Source: Zhouia spongiae
GTDB taxonomy: Bacteria > Bacteroidota > Bacteroidia > Flavobacteriales > Flavobacteriaceae
Assembly: GCF_022760175.1 (NCBI RefSeq)
Contig: NZ_CP094326.1
Coordinates: 1,116,001-1,180,000, forward strand
DNA: 64,000 nt
Reading direction: 5' to 3'
Below are positions 51,182-60,542 of this stretch, in pieces. Position 1 is the first letter of the stretch, and the number at the start of each line of letters is the position of its first letter. The position numbers and the translations under genes are program-made. Below the pieces are notes generated by a model that was not told the DNA's origin, ran no database searches, and was given only the letters and a program-made list of their open reading frames with translations.

Positions 51182-51203
51182 AATTGTTCCACGTGGAACA
51201 ATT
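51182..51203. promoter_or_regulatory. parS: Palindromic parS-type site after mnmG
   Basis: This is a 22-bp perfect palindrome whose 16-bp core is TGTTCCACGTGGAACA, a variant of the parS consensus. It starts 4 bp after the mnmG stop and precedes the mnmG terminator. It is the second site of a pair 1.9 kb apart. Confidence 0.75.
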
Positions 51204-51210
51204 ATAGAAA

Positions 51211-51234
51211 AGCAGGCTATAGCCTGCTTTTTTT
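51211..51234 (+). terminator. Terminator of mnmG
   Basis: An 18-bp perfect palindrome (AGCAGGCTA and complement, 51211-51228) is followed by T residues to 51234. Confidence 0.85.
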
Positions 51235-51289
51235 ATACCATACCAAAATAAGTATTACCTTGTGCAACTATTAAAACAATAAAACCTAT

Positions 51290-52129
51290 ATGGCCAATAC
51301 CAAATACTTATCATGTAAGGACCATACAGTGTCTGGTGAAGAATTCGACTTACTGCACAATGAAGCTTATGATATGTTGATCACACAACCGGTACCGTCA
51401 TTAGACAAGCTTCACGAATACTATAAAAGCGACGCCTATATATCTCATACCGATGCTAAAAAAAGTATGGTCGAGAAGATATATCAAAAAATAAAACACT
51501 TAAACCTCAATAAAAAAATCAGTTACATCAATGCAACGAATCCGGGTAAAGGCGCGCTGCTTGATATTGGTACCGGAACCGGAGACTTTTTGCTGATCGC
51601 CAAGAAAAAAGGCTGGGATGTACACGGAACAGAGCCCAATAAAAAAGCAAGGCTTTTAGCAAAAGAAAAGGGGGTAAGTGTCTCTGAAGAATTAACTGTT
51701 GAAAAAAAGAAATATGATGTGATAACCATGTGGCATGTATTAGAACATGTGCCCGATCTTAAGGAACAAATAAAATCTCTATCAAGGTTGTTAGCTGATA
51801 ATGGAACCCTATTTATCGCTGTTCCAAATTTTAAATCATACGATGCGAAATACTATAATGAGTATTGGGCTGCCTACGATGTTCCGAGGCACCTGCACCA
51901 TTTCTCTAAAAGATCAATAAACAAACTTTTTAAAGAAGAAAAAATGGTTGTAGTAAAAATCTTACCTATGATCTTTGATGCTTTTTATGTGAGCATGCTT
52001 TCTGAAAAATATAAAAAATCAAAACTCAGCTTTGTCAGGGGTGCTTTAACAGGAATGATCTCAAACCTGAAGGCAAATAGCAGTGGTGAATATTCATCGC
52101 TTATATATATCATCAAAAAGGCAAAATAA
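51290..52129 (+). CDS. Class I SAM-dependent methyltransferase
   Basis: This 279-residue protein has an AdoMet-binding Rossmann motif LLDIGTGTGDFL near residues 90-101, acidic motif II after strand beta 2 (HGTEPNKKA), and a WHVLEHVPDL segment near 149 typical of Methyltransf_11/UbiG-like enzymes. An N-terminal extension (1-80) resembles that of C-methyltransferases of the sugar/lipid type but lacks the zinc-finger cysteines. The substrate cannot be read. The gene stands between mnmG and an OmpH-like lipoprotein gene, each with its own terminator. Confidence 0.88.
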   Translation: MANTKYLSCKDHTVSGEEFDLLHNEAYDMLITQPVPSLDKLHEYYKSDAYISHTDAKKSMVEKIYQKIKHLNLNKKISYINATNPGKGALLDIGTGTGDFLLIAKKKGWDVHGTEPNKKARLLAKEKGVSVSEELTVEKKKYDVITMWHVLEHVPDLKEQIKSLSRLLADNGTLFIAVPNFKSYDAKYYNEYWAAYDVPRHLHHFSKRSINKLFKEEKMVVVKILPMIFDAFYVSMLSEKYKKSKLSFVRGALTGMISNLKANSSGEYSSLIYIIKKAK

Positions 52130-52205
52130 TTATTTTAAGGGCTTTTCAGAACACTTAACCCTACAAAACATCCGTTTACATTGTTTAAAGACGAACAGCC
52201 GTTAA

Positions 52206-52223
52206 AACGCTTTATGCAGCGTT
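52206..52223 (+). terminator. Hairpin after the methyltransferase gene
   Basis: A 6-bp stem (AACGCT/AGCGTT) with a 6-nt loop is followed by GATTTTTA. It is 77 bp past the stop. The rest of the 234-bp gap holds only the next promoter. Confidence 0.55.
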
Positions 52224-52312
52224 GATTTTTATAAATTAAACTTATGATACTCGCGACTTATGATAAAAAATATAAATACCAAATAATTTTACAGATATGA
52301 CGGCAACTTTTC

Positions 52313-52321
52313 TATTTTTGC
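52313..52321 (+). promoter_or_regulatory. -7 element of the OmpH-like gene
   Basis: TATTTTTGC matches TAnnTTTG fully, 42 bp before the start codon. The -33 region is not convincing. Confidence 0.55.
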
Positions 52322-52363
52322 TGTGCATCTGAAAACTTAAAGAAGAACATAAATTAAAGAAAA

Positions 52364-52873
52364 ATGAAAAAAATTGTATTAGGTATTGTTATGGCCGCCG
52401 GTTTTATTTCCTGCCAACAAGATAAAGTGGCTTATATTGATAACACAAAAGTTATAAATGAATATCAGGAGAAAAAAGATATCGAAGCTAAATTTAAAAC
52501 TAAAATAGAGGTCTTCGATAAAAAAGCTGATAGTCTTTCAAGAGCGTTTCAGGGAGAAGCTCAGGCTTTTGAATCTGAAGCAAAAAGGTTATCGCAAAAG
52601 GTAGCCCAGGAAAAATATAATGTTTTGTTACAAAAGAGACAAGCCATGGGGCAACAGCTCCAGATGGAAGAGCAACAATTATCTCAGGAAAGCCAGAAAG
52701 AAATCGACAGCCTGATCAAAAAAGTGAGATCCTTTATCAAGGATTACGGAAAAGATAACGGCTATACCTTTATCTTAGGAGCTAACGAAGCGGGTAGCGT
52801 ACTTTATGGTGACGAAACCAAAGATATCACTGAAGAAATATTACAGGCCCTTAACGACGGTTACAAAAAGTAA
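52364..52873 (+). CDS. OmpH/Skp family periplasmic lipoprotein
   Basis: This 169-residue protein starts MKKIVLGIVMAAGFISCQQD; the FISC-Q segment is a plausible lipobox with Cys at residue 17. The rest is the Skp fold: a YIDNTKVINEY strand, then two long charged helices (about residues 35-110) and a short C-terminal YTFILGANEAGSVLYGDE strand. Skp proteins hold unfolded outer-membrane proteins in the periplasm. A lipid-anchored version would act from a membrane surface. It is monocistronic, with its own promoter and terminator. Confidence 0.88.
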   Translation: MKKIVLGIVMAAGFISCQQDKVAYIDNTKVINEYQEKKDIEAKFKTKIEVFDKKADSLSRAFQGEAQAFESEAKRLSQKVAQEKYNVLLQKRQAMGQQLQMEEQQLSQESQKEIDSLIKKVRSFIKDYGKDNGYTFILGANEAGSVLYGDETKDITEEILQALNDGYKK

Positions 52874-52891
52874 AGAGAATCTTAACATTTT

Positions 52892-52920
52892 AAAAGCGCT
52901 GATAAATCAGCGCTTTTTTT
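52892..52920 (+). terminator. Terminator of the OmpH-like gene
   Basis: A 12-bp stem (AAAAGCGCTGAT/ATCAGCGCTTTT) with a 2-nt loop is followed by further T residues, 19 bp past the stop. Confidence 0.9.
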
Positions 52921-52945
52921 ATTTTTCAAAACCAAAATATCACAC

Positions 52946-53830
52946 ATGAACTCGGTATTACAGATGCCTTTTAATTATTTAGCGACCAGAAAAGCTAAAC
53001 TTACTTATGTAATAACGGCTTCCCTATTTACTCAAGTCTTTTTACTGTTGTTTCAGCCATATGGATTGAATACCGAAATGGTAAACCCTCAAAACTCCAT
53101 CCTTAATATCGTGTTGTTTTTTCAAGGGATTATGGTAAGTACCTTTATAGGGATTTCCTTATCGCAGTTCGTACTACGTCCTCTTTTCAATATCAGGCAG
53201 GTTAGTATAAAGAAATATGCCCTATGGTTTCTTTTTGAGGCCGTTCTGATCGCTATGATCTATTTCGGGCTGTCGTTTGTTATTCCCGATTTGGGAAATG
53301 ATTTTGAAGAAGAACTCACGATCGTATTTCAGCTTAAAAATGTGTTCAGAGCTATCGTTCTGCTCTTGTTTCCTTTTATGTTCTGCATTGTTTACGAAAA
53401 CATCCAAACCCTGTCTAAAGAAATACGTGAATTAGAAAATCAGCTTGTAAGTTATAAAAAGAATGTACGTAAACACCTCACAGAAGAATTACTGAATATA
53501 GAAGATGAAAACGGTAACAATGAACTCTCTATAAGACTCGATCAGTTTCTATATGCCGAAGCAAGTAATCAGTATGTCCTGGTTCATTACGTATCTAACA
53601 ACGAGCTTAAAAAAAGAATCATAAGAACCCGTCTTAAAAGTCTGGAAGAACGTTTTGCAATGCTACCCATTAAGCGGTGTCACAGATCCTACCTCGTAAA
53701 CCTGATAAATGTAAATTATTTGCAAAAAAAAGGCGGTGCTTACGCAGTGGTTATTGAACACGTACAAAAAATAAATATTCCGGTATCGAAATCATATCTA
53801 ATGCAAATCAAAGAAGAAATAAAATCCTAG
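52946..53830 (+). CDS. Membrane-bound LytTR transcription regulator
   Basis: This 294-residue regulator has four membrane helices (about residues 20-38, 52-74, 88-110 and 130-150), a short coiled-coil linker (about 152-185) and a C-terminal LytTR DNA-binding domain (about 195-292; AEASNQYVLVHY, LPIKRCHRSYLVNLINV). It lacks a receiver domain, so the signal is probably sensed in the membrane. A pair of 12-bp direct repeats 21 bp apart lies 1 bp after its stop, upstream of the TonB receptor gene, which is probably its target. Confidence 0.9.
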   Translation: MNSVLQMPFNYLATRKAKLTYVITASLFTQVFLLLFQPYGLNTEMVNPQNSILNIVLFFQGIMVSTFIGISLSQFVLRPLFNIRQVSIKKYALWFLFEAVLIAMIYFGLSFVIPDLGNDFEEELTIVFQLKNVFRAIVLLLFPFMFCIVYENIQTLSKEIRELENQLVSYKKNVRKHLTEELLNIEDENGNNELSIRLDQFLYAEASNQYVLVHYVSNNELKKRIIRTRLKSLEERFAMLPIKRCHRSYLVNLINVNYLQKKGGAYAVVIEHVQKINIPVSKSYLMQIKEEIKS

Positions 53831-53863
53831 ATCGTTCACTCCAAAATCTATATCATTCACTCC
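53831..53863 (+). promoter_or_regulatory. Candidate LytTR operator
   Basis: Two direct repeats, ATCGTTCACTCC (53831-53842) and ATCATTCACTCC (53852-53863), differ at one base and are offset by 21 bp, two helical turns. Known LytTR sites are 9-bp direct repeats separated by 12 bp, the same period, with a related GTT core. They lie upstream of a weak -7-like TACTTTGC (53905-53912) that has no -33 partner, as expected for an activated promoter. Confidence 0.6.
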
Positions 53864-53947
53864 ATTGCAGTCTGAACACTTACCATACCATAAGAAAGCG
53901 ATGTTACTTTGCGGTAAACAAAAACGATCATCAATCACATAATTACA

Positions 53948-56314
53948 ATGAGAAAAATCTTTTTTTTACTGATTATCTGTGTTGGCAACCACTTGCTTGC
54001 ACAAGAGTACACCTTAAGTGGTACCATTAAAGATGCTGAAAACGGTGAAACTTTACTGGGTGCCAATTTGTATCTACTCAATACTACCTATGGCGTTACA
54101 ACGAACGAGTATGGGTTTTACTCGTTAACAGCTCCATCAGGCAGCTATACACTCGTCGTCTCGTATATAGGGTATACAGAAATGCAGTTGCCGGTAAATA
54201 TCGATGCAAATAAAAAGCTTAATATCGAACTCAAAGCATCGTCTACACAACTCAACGAAGTTGAAGTCGTTGCCAAAGAAACCGATAAAATAAGCTTGCG
54301 GTCTCCGAAAATGAGTATAAGCAAGATGAGTACAAAAACAATCAAACAGATACCTGTCGTGCTTGGTGAGGTGGATGTATTAAAATCTATACAATTACTT
54401 CCGGGAGTTACCAACAGCGGAGAAGGAACTGTCGGCTTTAATGTAAGGGGTGGTGCTGTAGATCAAAACCTGGTGCTGTTAGACGAAGCTATTATCTATA
54501 ATACATCTCATCTCTTTGGCTTCTTTTCGGTATTCAACGCAGATGCCATCAAGAATTTAAATCTCTACAAAGGAAACATCCCGGCACAGTATGGGGGCAG
54601 GGTATCGTCTGTTTTGGACATCTATCAGAAAGACGGTAACAATAAGAATTTTCAACTTGATGGGGGAATTGGTCTTATTTCAAGCAGAATAGCAGCCCAG
54701 GGACCCATAAAGAAAGAAAAGAGTTCGTTTCTGATTGCAGGGCGAAGCTCGTATGCGCACCTGTTCTTAAAAGCTGCCGATCAGGATAATCTGGCCGGTT
54801 TTTACGATTTAAATTTTAAAACCAATTACCAGCTTAATAAAAACAACAAACTGTATTTATCGGGGTACTTCGGCAGGGACTTCTTTGAATTAGGGAATGC
54901 GATTGAAAACAATTACGGTAACCTCTCGGGCAATTTACGCTGGAACCATATTTTTAATGAAAAGCTCTTTTCCAACCTGTCTCTTATATACAGCAAATAC
55001 GACTACCAGGTAATATTGGATTTTATTGGGTTGGACTGGGTTTCGAGTATACATAATTACAACATTAAATACGACCTTAAGTATTATGCTTCTCCCAATA
55101 TAAAACTCAATTTCGGTCTGAGCAGCATTCATTATAATTTTGATACAGGCGAAGTAAAACCAACTAATGAAACCTCAGAGATCAACTATCTTAAACTCGA
55201 TGAAAAAAGAGCCTTGGAAAATGCATTATACGTTAGTGCAGATCATACACTTTCTGATAAGCTAACCGTTTCGTATGGATTGCGAACAAGCTTTTTTAAT
55301 CGTCTCGGAGGACAGACACTGACCCATTATGCAAACGACCAACCTGTTGTTTACAATGAGCAACTGGGTATTTATGAAGAAGGAACCCCCATTTCTGAAA
55401 CCTCTTATAAAAAAGGAGAAAATATTGCTGCTTTCACAAATTTTGAACCCAGAATCGGGTTAGCGTACCAGGTCAATGAGTCAACAGCAATAAAAGCAGG
55501 TTATTCAAGGGCTGCACAATACCTGCATTTGATATCCAATACGACCTCAGCCACGCCGGTAGATGTATGGGCTCCAAGCGGAAAATATATAAAACCGCAA
55601 TTGTCGGATCAATACGCTATAGGGGTATTTAAAGAAATTGATAATAATGCATATGCCTTTGAGCTTGAAGCTTATTACAAAGATGTTAAGAATAGAATTG
55701 ACTATATAGACGGATCCAATCTGATAGGAAACAATACCATCGAAACAGAAATACTACATGGCAAATCGAGAGCCTACGGGTTAGAAATGTTGCTCAAAAA
55801 GAATCAGGGTTCGCTGACCGGATGGCTGGCATACACACTTTCTAAATCAGAACAACAAACCCCGGGAGGCATTGCCGGCGGACCAGGTATTAATAGCGGA
55901 GAATGGTATTATACAGGCTATGACAGAACACATGATATTTCCTTGACAACAAATTACAAACTGAATGACAAATGGAGTCTTGGTACAAATTTTATCTTCC
56001 AGACAGGGCGTCCGGTCACATATCCAGATAGCCAATATCAATACGAAGGTTTGTCGATCGCAAACTACGGACTCAGGAATAAAAACCGGTTGCCTTCATA
56101 TCACAGAATTGATATTTCAGCCACCTATGTACCTAACAGAAAACCTGCAAAAAGATGGAAAGGTGAATGGGTGTTTGGCATCTATAACTTGTATAATCGC
56201 AAAAATGCCGCATCAATTACCTTTGGTCAGAACAGAAAGAACGGAACAAATGAAGCCACCCGTACGGCAATCTTTGGTATTGTACCATCAGTAACCTATA
56301 ATTTCACTTTTTAA
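53948..56314 (+). CDS. TonB-dependent outer-membrane receptor
   Basis: This 788-residue receptor has a signal peptide (about residues 1-19, ending LLAQ). A CarboxypepD_reg-like domain spans 20-105 (SGTIKDAENGETLLGANLYL). The plug spans about 120-235 (FNVRGGAVDQNLVLLDEAI). A 22-strand-type barrel follows and ends in VTYNFTF with the terminal aromatic residue. It imports a ligand using TonB energy. No SusD follows; a DUF4249 lipoprotein gene starts 11 bp downstream, a pairing common in flavobacteria. The ligand is unknown. Confidence 0.94.
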   Translation: MRKIFFLLIICVGNHLLAQEYTLSGTIKDAENGETLLGANLYLLNTTYGVTTNEYGFYSLTAPSGSYTLVVSYIGYTEMQLPVNIDANKKLNIELKASSTQLNEVEVVAKETDKISLRSPKMSISKMSTKTIKQIPVVLGEVDVLKSIQLLPGVTNSGEGTVGFNVRGGAVDQNLVLLDEAIIYNTSHLFGFFSVFNADAIKNLNLYKGNIPAQYGGRVSSVLDIYQKDGNNKNFQLDGGIGLISSRIAAQGPIKKEKSSFLIAGRSSYAHLFLKAADQDNLAGFYDLNFKTNYQLNKNNKLYLSGYFGRDFFELGNAIENNYGNLSGNLRWNHIFNEKLFSNLSLIYSKYDYQVILDFIGLDWVSSIHNYNIKYDLKYYASPNIKLNFGLSSIHYNFDTGEVKPTNETSEINYLKLDEKRALENALYVSADHTLSDKLTVSYGLRTSFFNRLGGQTLTHYANDQPVVYNEQLGIYEEGTPISETSYKKGENIAAFTNFEPRIGLAYQVNESTAIKAGYSRAAQYLHLISNTTSATPVDVWAPSGKYIKPQLSDQYAIGVFKEIDNNAYAFELEAYYKDVKNRIDYIDGSNLIGNNTIETEILHGKSRAYGLEMLLKKNQGSLTGWLAYTLSKSEQQTPGGIAGGPGINSGEWYYTGYDRTHDISLTTNYKLNDKWSLGTNFIFQTGRPVTYPDSQYQYEGLSIANYGLRNKNRLPSYHRIDISATYVPNRKPAKRWKGEWVFGIYNLYNRKNAASITFGQNRKNGTNEATRTAIFGIVPSVTYNFTF

Positions 56315-56325
56315 ACAGCATATCC

Positions 56326-57177
56326 ATGAAATCTATATATAAAACACTCATAAACATAATTATTGTTTCGGCTACATTGACCGCTTGTACAGACGTCATA
56401 GATGTCGATGTTCCTACAGCAGCTGCACGGTTGGTCGTGGAAGCCTCAATTGATTGGGAAAAGGGGACAGACGGCAGCCAACAAACGATACTGTTAAGTA
56501 CTACTACTCCTTATTTTGCAGAAAATAAAAATGAACCCGTAACCGGTGCTACTGTAAAAATCACTGACAACACCAATAATGAAACGTTTACATTTACGGA
56601 TAACAACGACGGTTCCTATACTACAAACGGATTTATACCACAACTGGAAGCCACCTATTCTCTGGAAGTTATACATAATAACGAAGTGTATACAGCAACC
56701 GAAACCATGACAAAAGGAGTTGATATTGCATCTGTATACCAGAGCAAAGAAGGGGGTTTTGACGATGAACATCTGGAAGTAAACATCAGCTTTCAGGATC
56801 CGGAAGATGAAACAAATTACTATTTGATCAGGTACATAGAAGAAGGAGATCTGTTTCCGGAATTAGAAGTTGATAATGATGAGTTTTCAAATGGAAACCT
56901 GAAAAAGGACTTCTTTGAAAAAGAAGACGATGAAGACATCAACCGGAAACCTTTTATTCCAGGCGACAAGGTATATATCTCTCTGTACGGAATCTCTGAG
57001 CGTTACCACAATTATATGGCCATACTTATCGAGCAAAGCGAAGTTGCCGGAGATCCTTTTTCGGCCATACCCGCTGCCTTAAAGGGGAATGTAATCAATA
57101 CCACAAATCCAAAGAATCAGGCCCTAGGCTATTTCAGGTTGACCCAGGTAAGTAAGGCTGTCTATACATTTAATTAA
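56326..57177 (+). CDS. DUF4249 family lipoprotein
   Basis: This 283-residue lipoprotein has a signal ending SATLTAC (lipobox LTAC, Cys near residue 21). The early motif DVIDVDVPTAAARLVVEASI and the Ig-like TGATVKITDN segment are typical of DUF4249. These proteins sit next to TonB receptors of this type and probably act as their surface partner, in the place of SusD; that role is inferred from context. It is the last gene of the LytTR-linked unit. Confidence 0.88.
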   Translation: MKSIYKTLINIIIVSATLTACTDVIDVDVPTAAARLVVEASIDWEKGTDGSQQTILLSTTTPYFAENKNEPVTGATVKITDNTNNETFTFTDNNDGSYTTNGFIPQLEATYSLEVIHNNEVYTATETMTKGVDIASVYQSKEGGFDDEHLEVNISFQDPEDETNYYLIRYIEEGDLFPELEVDNDEFSNGNLKKDFFEKEDDEDINRKPFIPGDKVYISLYGISERYHNYMAILIEQSEVAGDPFSAIPAALKGNVINTTNPKNQALGYFRLTQVSKAVYTFN

Positions 57178-57420
57178 AGTGTTGATTGATTTATTATAAA
57201 TTTTAGGTGTTATTCGTCGGGTGTGGTTGCTTTGATATAAAGTCCTGATCATACCCGACCTTACATTTAACGGTAAGTAACGGATTATTTATCAGGTAAA
57301 CTACCTCGGAGCCAGCTCGCGCATGGGCAAACCATTTCAATACAGATTCCGTGAAATTCCTTCAGTAACATTTCACAAGGACAGGTCGGCAACTCCTGAT
57401 AGTTATACCGGTATTAAATT
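57178..57420. other. Gap between DUF4249 and DoxX-like genes
   Basis: No gene is seen in these 243 bp between convergent genes. A 10-bp stem (57216-57225 with 57250-57259, one wobble) with a 24-nt loop is present but has no T-run on either side, so I do not call it a terminator. Confidence 0.4.
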
Positions 57421-57819
57421 TCACTTAGCGAGTAAATAGACAGCAAAAACAGCTACCATAAAATAAATAGCTATCGTTCTGGCCCCATCGTAATCCTTTG
57501 CTATTCTTTGACCGAATAACAGTGCAAGCAGTGCCAGACAAGACACTATAGCTCCCCACATAGCAAAAGTAGGATCATTGCTGCTAATAAGCTCAAAAAT
57601 TCCAACAACACATAAAACTGTTGCTATGAGTTCAATCACTAAAATTTTAAAGACAGCCAACGGAACATAATTTTTTAAAAAGGTATTCGCAAAATGTTGT
57701 TTAAGCCAACTTACATTTCCTTTCCAGTCGGCAATTTTATCATATCCGCTTTGTCCGAAGGTAATAATCAAAAAAAGTAAAAGCAGGATCTCTGTAGTAT
57801 TTGATGTAAGATTGTGCAT
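57421..57819 (-). CDS. DoxX-like small membrane protein
   Basis: This 132-residue protein has four membrane helices (about residues 8-25, 53-78, 85-103 and 112-131) and the segment SGYDKIADWKGNVSWLKQHF, typical of the DoxX-like family in Bacteroidota. The family role is not clear; some members are tied to redox or thiosulfate metabolism. It starts 18 bp after holB on the same strand and is probably in its transcript. Confidence 0.75.
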   Translation of the reverse strand: MHNLTSNTTEILLLLFLIITFGQSGYDKIADWKGNVSWLKQHFANTFLKNYVPLAVFKILVIELIATVLCVVGIFELISSNDPTFAMWGAIVSCLALLALLFGQRIAKDYDGARTIAIYFMVAVFAVYLLAK

Positions 57820-57837
57820 TTTATAAATTTTAGTGTG

Positions 57838-58983
57838 TTATTTTTTATGCAATAGCCTGGTTAGTTTAATAGATAAGTCCGTAAAAATAATCTTCGCATT
57901 CCCATTTCTTTCAATATGATATGCGGCATCTTGTATTTCTTTCGAAATCTCCATTATATTATTCCCGTGTACAAAAGGAGCAAATTTTTCAAGTTTAAAA
58001 CCATCATTTGTCATTTCCATATAAACCAGTTCATCAGCCTTGTAATTAAGCAACAGTGCCTGCCTGAATACATCGAGACAGTAATTTAAAAACTTTTTCT
58101 GGGTTTCTCTGCCTGTTTTGGCTACTTCCTCACTCCAGTTAATCAGATCGTGTATAACTTTCTTGTTTCCTTTAGCTTTAAAAGCACTGCGTACCCAGGC
58201 AATAAACCAACGTTCAAAAACCAGATCTTCCGAGTCTTTATTTACAAGATCAATAGCTTTATTGAAATTACCATTAGCCTGATGGGCTATCCTGACAGCT
58301 TCATTGATTTCTATACCTCTGTGTTCTAAAGCCGTCACAATATCTTGTTCTGCCAAAGGGGGGAAATGGAGTATCTGACATCTTGATTTAATGGTTTGTA
58401 TAATTTGTTCTTCGTCTTCAGCAATAAGCAAAAACAAGGTTTTATGAGGTGGTTCTTCAATGAGTTTCAGTAATTTATTAGACGCCGCAATATTCATTTT
58501 ATCTGCCATCCATATAATCATGACCTTATATCCTCCTTCATAAGCTTTTAAAGACAGCGATTTAACAATATCCTGGGCTTCATCGACCCCTATCTGGCCT
58601 TGCTTATTTTCTATTCCCAATAACTGATACCAGTCAAACAGATTACCATAAGGCTGTTCCTTTACAAAGGTTCTCCATTCTTCTAAAAAATGGTTGCTTA
58701 CCGGATGCTGTTTCACTTTGTTTGTACCCGCCACCGGAAAAGCAAAATGCAGGTCAGGATGTGAAAGGTTATTGAACTTCATATTACAGGAACTGTTTCC
58801 TGTATTATTCTCACCATCATTATTAGCACATAAAATATACTGGGCATATGCTATGGCCAAAGGTAAAGTACCACTTCCTTCGGGACCGATAAATAGTTGT
58901 GCATGCGGTATACGGCCATGATCTGCACTGTAAACTAAATGTTTTTTAATGTGAGCCTGCCCTAATATTTCTGAAAACAACAT
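57838..58983 (-). CDS. holB: DNA polymerase III subunit delta prime
   Basis: This 381-residue clamp-loader subunit belongs to the AAA+ family. I chose the ATG at 58981-58983 (MLFSEILGQAHIKKHL) because the 28 extra codons of the longer frame are unlike the family. It shows a degenerate Walker A (GPEGSGTLPLA near residue 32), sensor 1 and SRC motif (IKSRCQIL near 198) and KLLKLIEEPPHKTLF near 164. The zinc module is reduced: only scattered cysteines remain near residues 57-70. A DoxX-like gene follows closely. Confidence 0.9.
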   Translation of the reverse strand: MLFSEILGQAHIKKHLVYSADHGRIPHAQLFIGPEGSGTLPLAIAYAQYILCANNDGENNTGNSSCNMKFNNLSHPDLHFAFPVAGTNKVKQHPVSNHFLEEWRTFVKEQPYGNLFDWYQLLGIENKQGQIGVDEAQDIVKSLSLKAYEGGYKVMIIWMADKMNIAASNKLLKLIEEPPHKTLFLLIAEDEEQIIQTIKSRCQILHFPPLAEQDIVTALEHRGIEINEAVRIAHQANGNFNKAIDLVNKDSEDLVFERWFIAWVRSAFKAKGNKKVIHDLINWSEEVAKTGRETQKKFLNYCLDVFRQALLLNYKADELVYMEMTNDGFKLEKFAPFVHGNNIMEISKEIQDAAYHIERNGNAKIIFTDLSIKLTRLLHKK

Positions 58984-59149
58984 TTGGTAATGATAAAACT
59001 TGAATAAAGCAAAGATGAAGAATTTTATAAGAATACAATAATGCTTGCAAATTTTTCTTATTTCCACACCAAAAATAATGAATACAACAAATTAGTGAGA
59101 TATTTAACGATTTAAAAGAAATCGGATTTCTCATCAATCAATAAATAGT

Positions 59150-59157
59150 TAACTTTG
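59150..59157 (+). promoter_or_regulatory. -7 element of pgk
   Basis: TAACTTTG matches TAnnTTTG and lies 21 bp before the ATG at 59179. It overlaps the longer open frame that begins at 59155, which supports the later start. Confidence 0.6.
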
Positions 59158-59178
59158 GGCTTCAATAACATAATCTGT

Positions 59179-60369
59179 ATGAAGACAATTGACAATTTTA
59201 ACTTTTCAGGTAAGAAAGCTCTGATCAGAGTAGATTTTAATGTTCCACTGGATACTGAATTTAACGTAACCGATGCCACCAGAATTGAAGCTGCAAGACC
59301 AACCATCATAAAAATATTAGAAGATGGAGGAAGTGCTGTTCTAATGAGCCACCTGGGTCGTCCCAAAGGTCAAGTTCATCCGGCTATGTCTATGGAACAC
59401 ATAGTCAATAAGGTATCTGACACTTTAGGAGTTAAAGTAAAATTTGTAGAAGATTGTGTAGGTGTTAAAACGGAAGAAGCTGTCGCTAATTTAAAGTCCG
59501 GAGAAATCCTTTTACTGGAAAACCTCCGCTTTCATAGTGAAGAAGAAAAAGGGGACAGGGATTTTGCTGAAAAATTATCAAAACTCGGTGATGTATATGT
59601 AAATGATGCTTTCGGGACTGCTCACAGGGCACATGCATCAACTGCTATTATTGCTCAGTTTTTTGATGATAATAAGTGCTTTGGCTATCTAATGGCTAAA
59701 GAAATAGATGCTATCGAGAAAGTACTCAAAACAGGCGAAAAACCAATAACAGCCATACTTGGCGGTGCCAAGGTATCATCTAAAATCACTATTATAGAAA
59801 ACATCCTGGATAAAGTAGATCATTTAATCATTGGCGGGGGCATGACCTATACTTTTGTAAAAGCTCAAGGAGGTAAGGTAGGTGATTCTATTTGTGAAGA
59901 CGATAAGCAGGAACTTGCCCTAAATATATTGGCCGAAGCTAAAAAGAAAGGTGTTGAAATCCATATTCCTGTCGATGTTATTGCTGCAGATGATTTTAGC
60001 AACACTGCAAATACACAGGTTGTTGATGTAGATAAAATTCCGGACGGATGGCAAGGGTTGGATGCCGGTCCGATTACTCTTGAAAACTTTAAAAAGGTAA
60101 TCTATCAATCAAAGACCATTTTATGGAATGGTCCTGTCGGTGTCTTTGAAATGGGAAGCTTTGCCAAGGGAACTATTGCCGTCGGTAATTTCATAGATGA
60201 AGCTACTCAAAATGGAGCCTTTTCTTTAGTGGGAGGGGGTGACTCTGTTGCTGCGGTTAAGAAATTCGGCTTTGAAAATAAAGTAAGCTACGTTTCGACA
60301 GGTGGTGGTGCAATGCTCGAAAGCCTGGAAGGTAAAAAATTACCGGGTATAGCTGCCATATTAGACTAA
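59179..60369 (+). CDS. pgk: Phosphoglycerate kinase
   Basis: This 396-residue glycolytic enzyme moves phosphate between 1,3-bisphosphoglycerate and ADP. The start at 59179 gives [22 protein letters not shown], the family N-terminus; a promoter lies over the 8 extra codons upstream. Substrate motif RVDFNVPLD (about residues 17-25), SHLGRPKG near 57, LLENLRFH near 113 and the C-terminal nucleotide loop [10 protein letters not shown] near 352 are intact. It has its own terminator. Confidence 0.97.
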   Translation: MKTIDNFNFSGKKALIRVDFNVPLDTEFNVTDATRIEAARPTIIKILEDGGSAVLMSHLGRPKGQVHPAMSMEHIVNKVSDTLGVKVKFVEDCVGVKTEEAVANLKSGEILLLENLRFHSEEEKGDRDFAEKLSKLGDVYVNDAFGTAHRAHASTAIIAQFFDDNKCFGYLMAKEIDAIEKVLKTGEKPITAILGGAKVSSKITIIENILDKVDHLIIGGGMTYTFVKAQGGKVGDSICEDDKQELALNILAEAKKKGVEIHIPVDVIAADDFSNTANTQVVDVDKIPDGWQGLDAGPITLENFKKVIYQSKTILWNGPVGVFEMGSFAKGTIAVGNFIDEATQNGAFSLVGGGDSVAAVKKFGFENKVSYVSTGGGAMLESLEGKKLPGIAAILD

Positions 60370-60391
60370 AAAAAGCCAAAATAACATATTT

Positions 60392-60424
60392 AAAAGCGAT
60401 GCCTTTTTGGGTATCGCTTTTTTA
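60392..60424 (+). terminator. Terminator of pgk
   Basis: A 9-bp stem (AAAAGCGAT/ATCGCTTTT) around a T-rich loop is followed by TTT, 22 bp past the stop. Confidence 0.8.
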
Positions 60425-60542
60425 TTAAGTCAGTTATCACATCACTTTACATGTATTTTAACATTTGGAAACAGCTAAATAACCAAAAAAATGCGATTTT
60501 TGGCAAATTCCATTTATTTTCTAAATAAATTATTACTGAACG

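Noticed and set aside
57216-57259. Hairpin with a 24-nt loop as terminator of DUF4249
   Set aside because: No T-run follows the stem on either strand; left as an unexplained structure.
58984-59067. Longer N-terminus for holB
   Set aside because: The added hydrophobic/aromatic residues do not fit delta prime subunits, and MLFSEILGQ is the family start.
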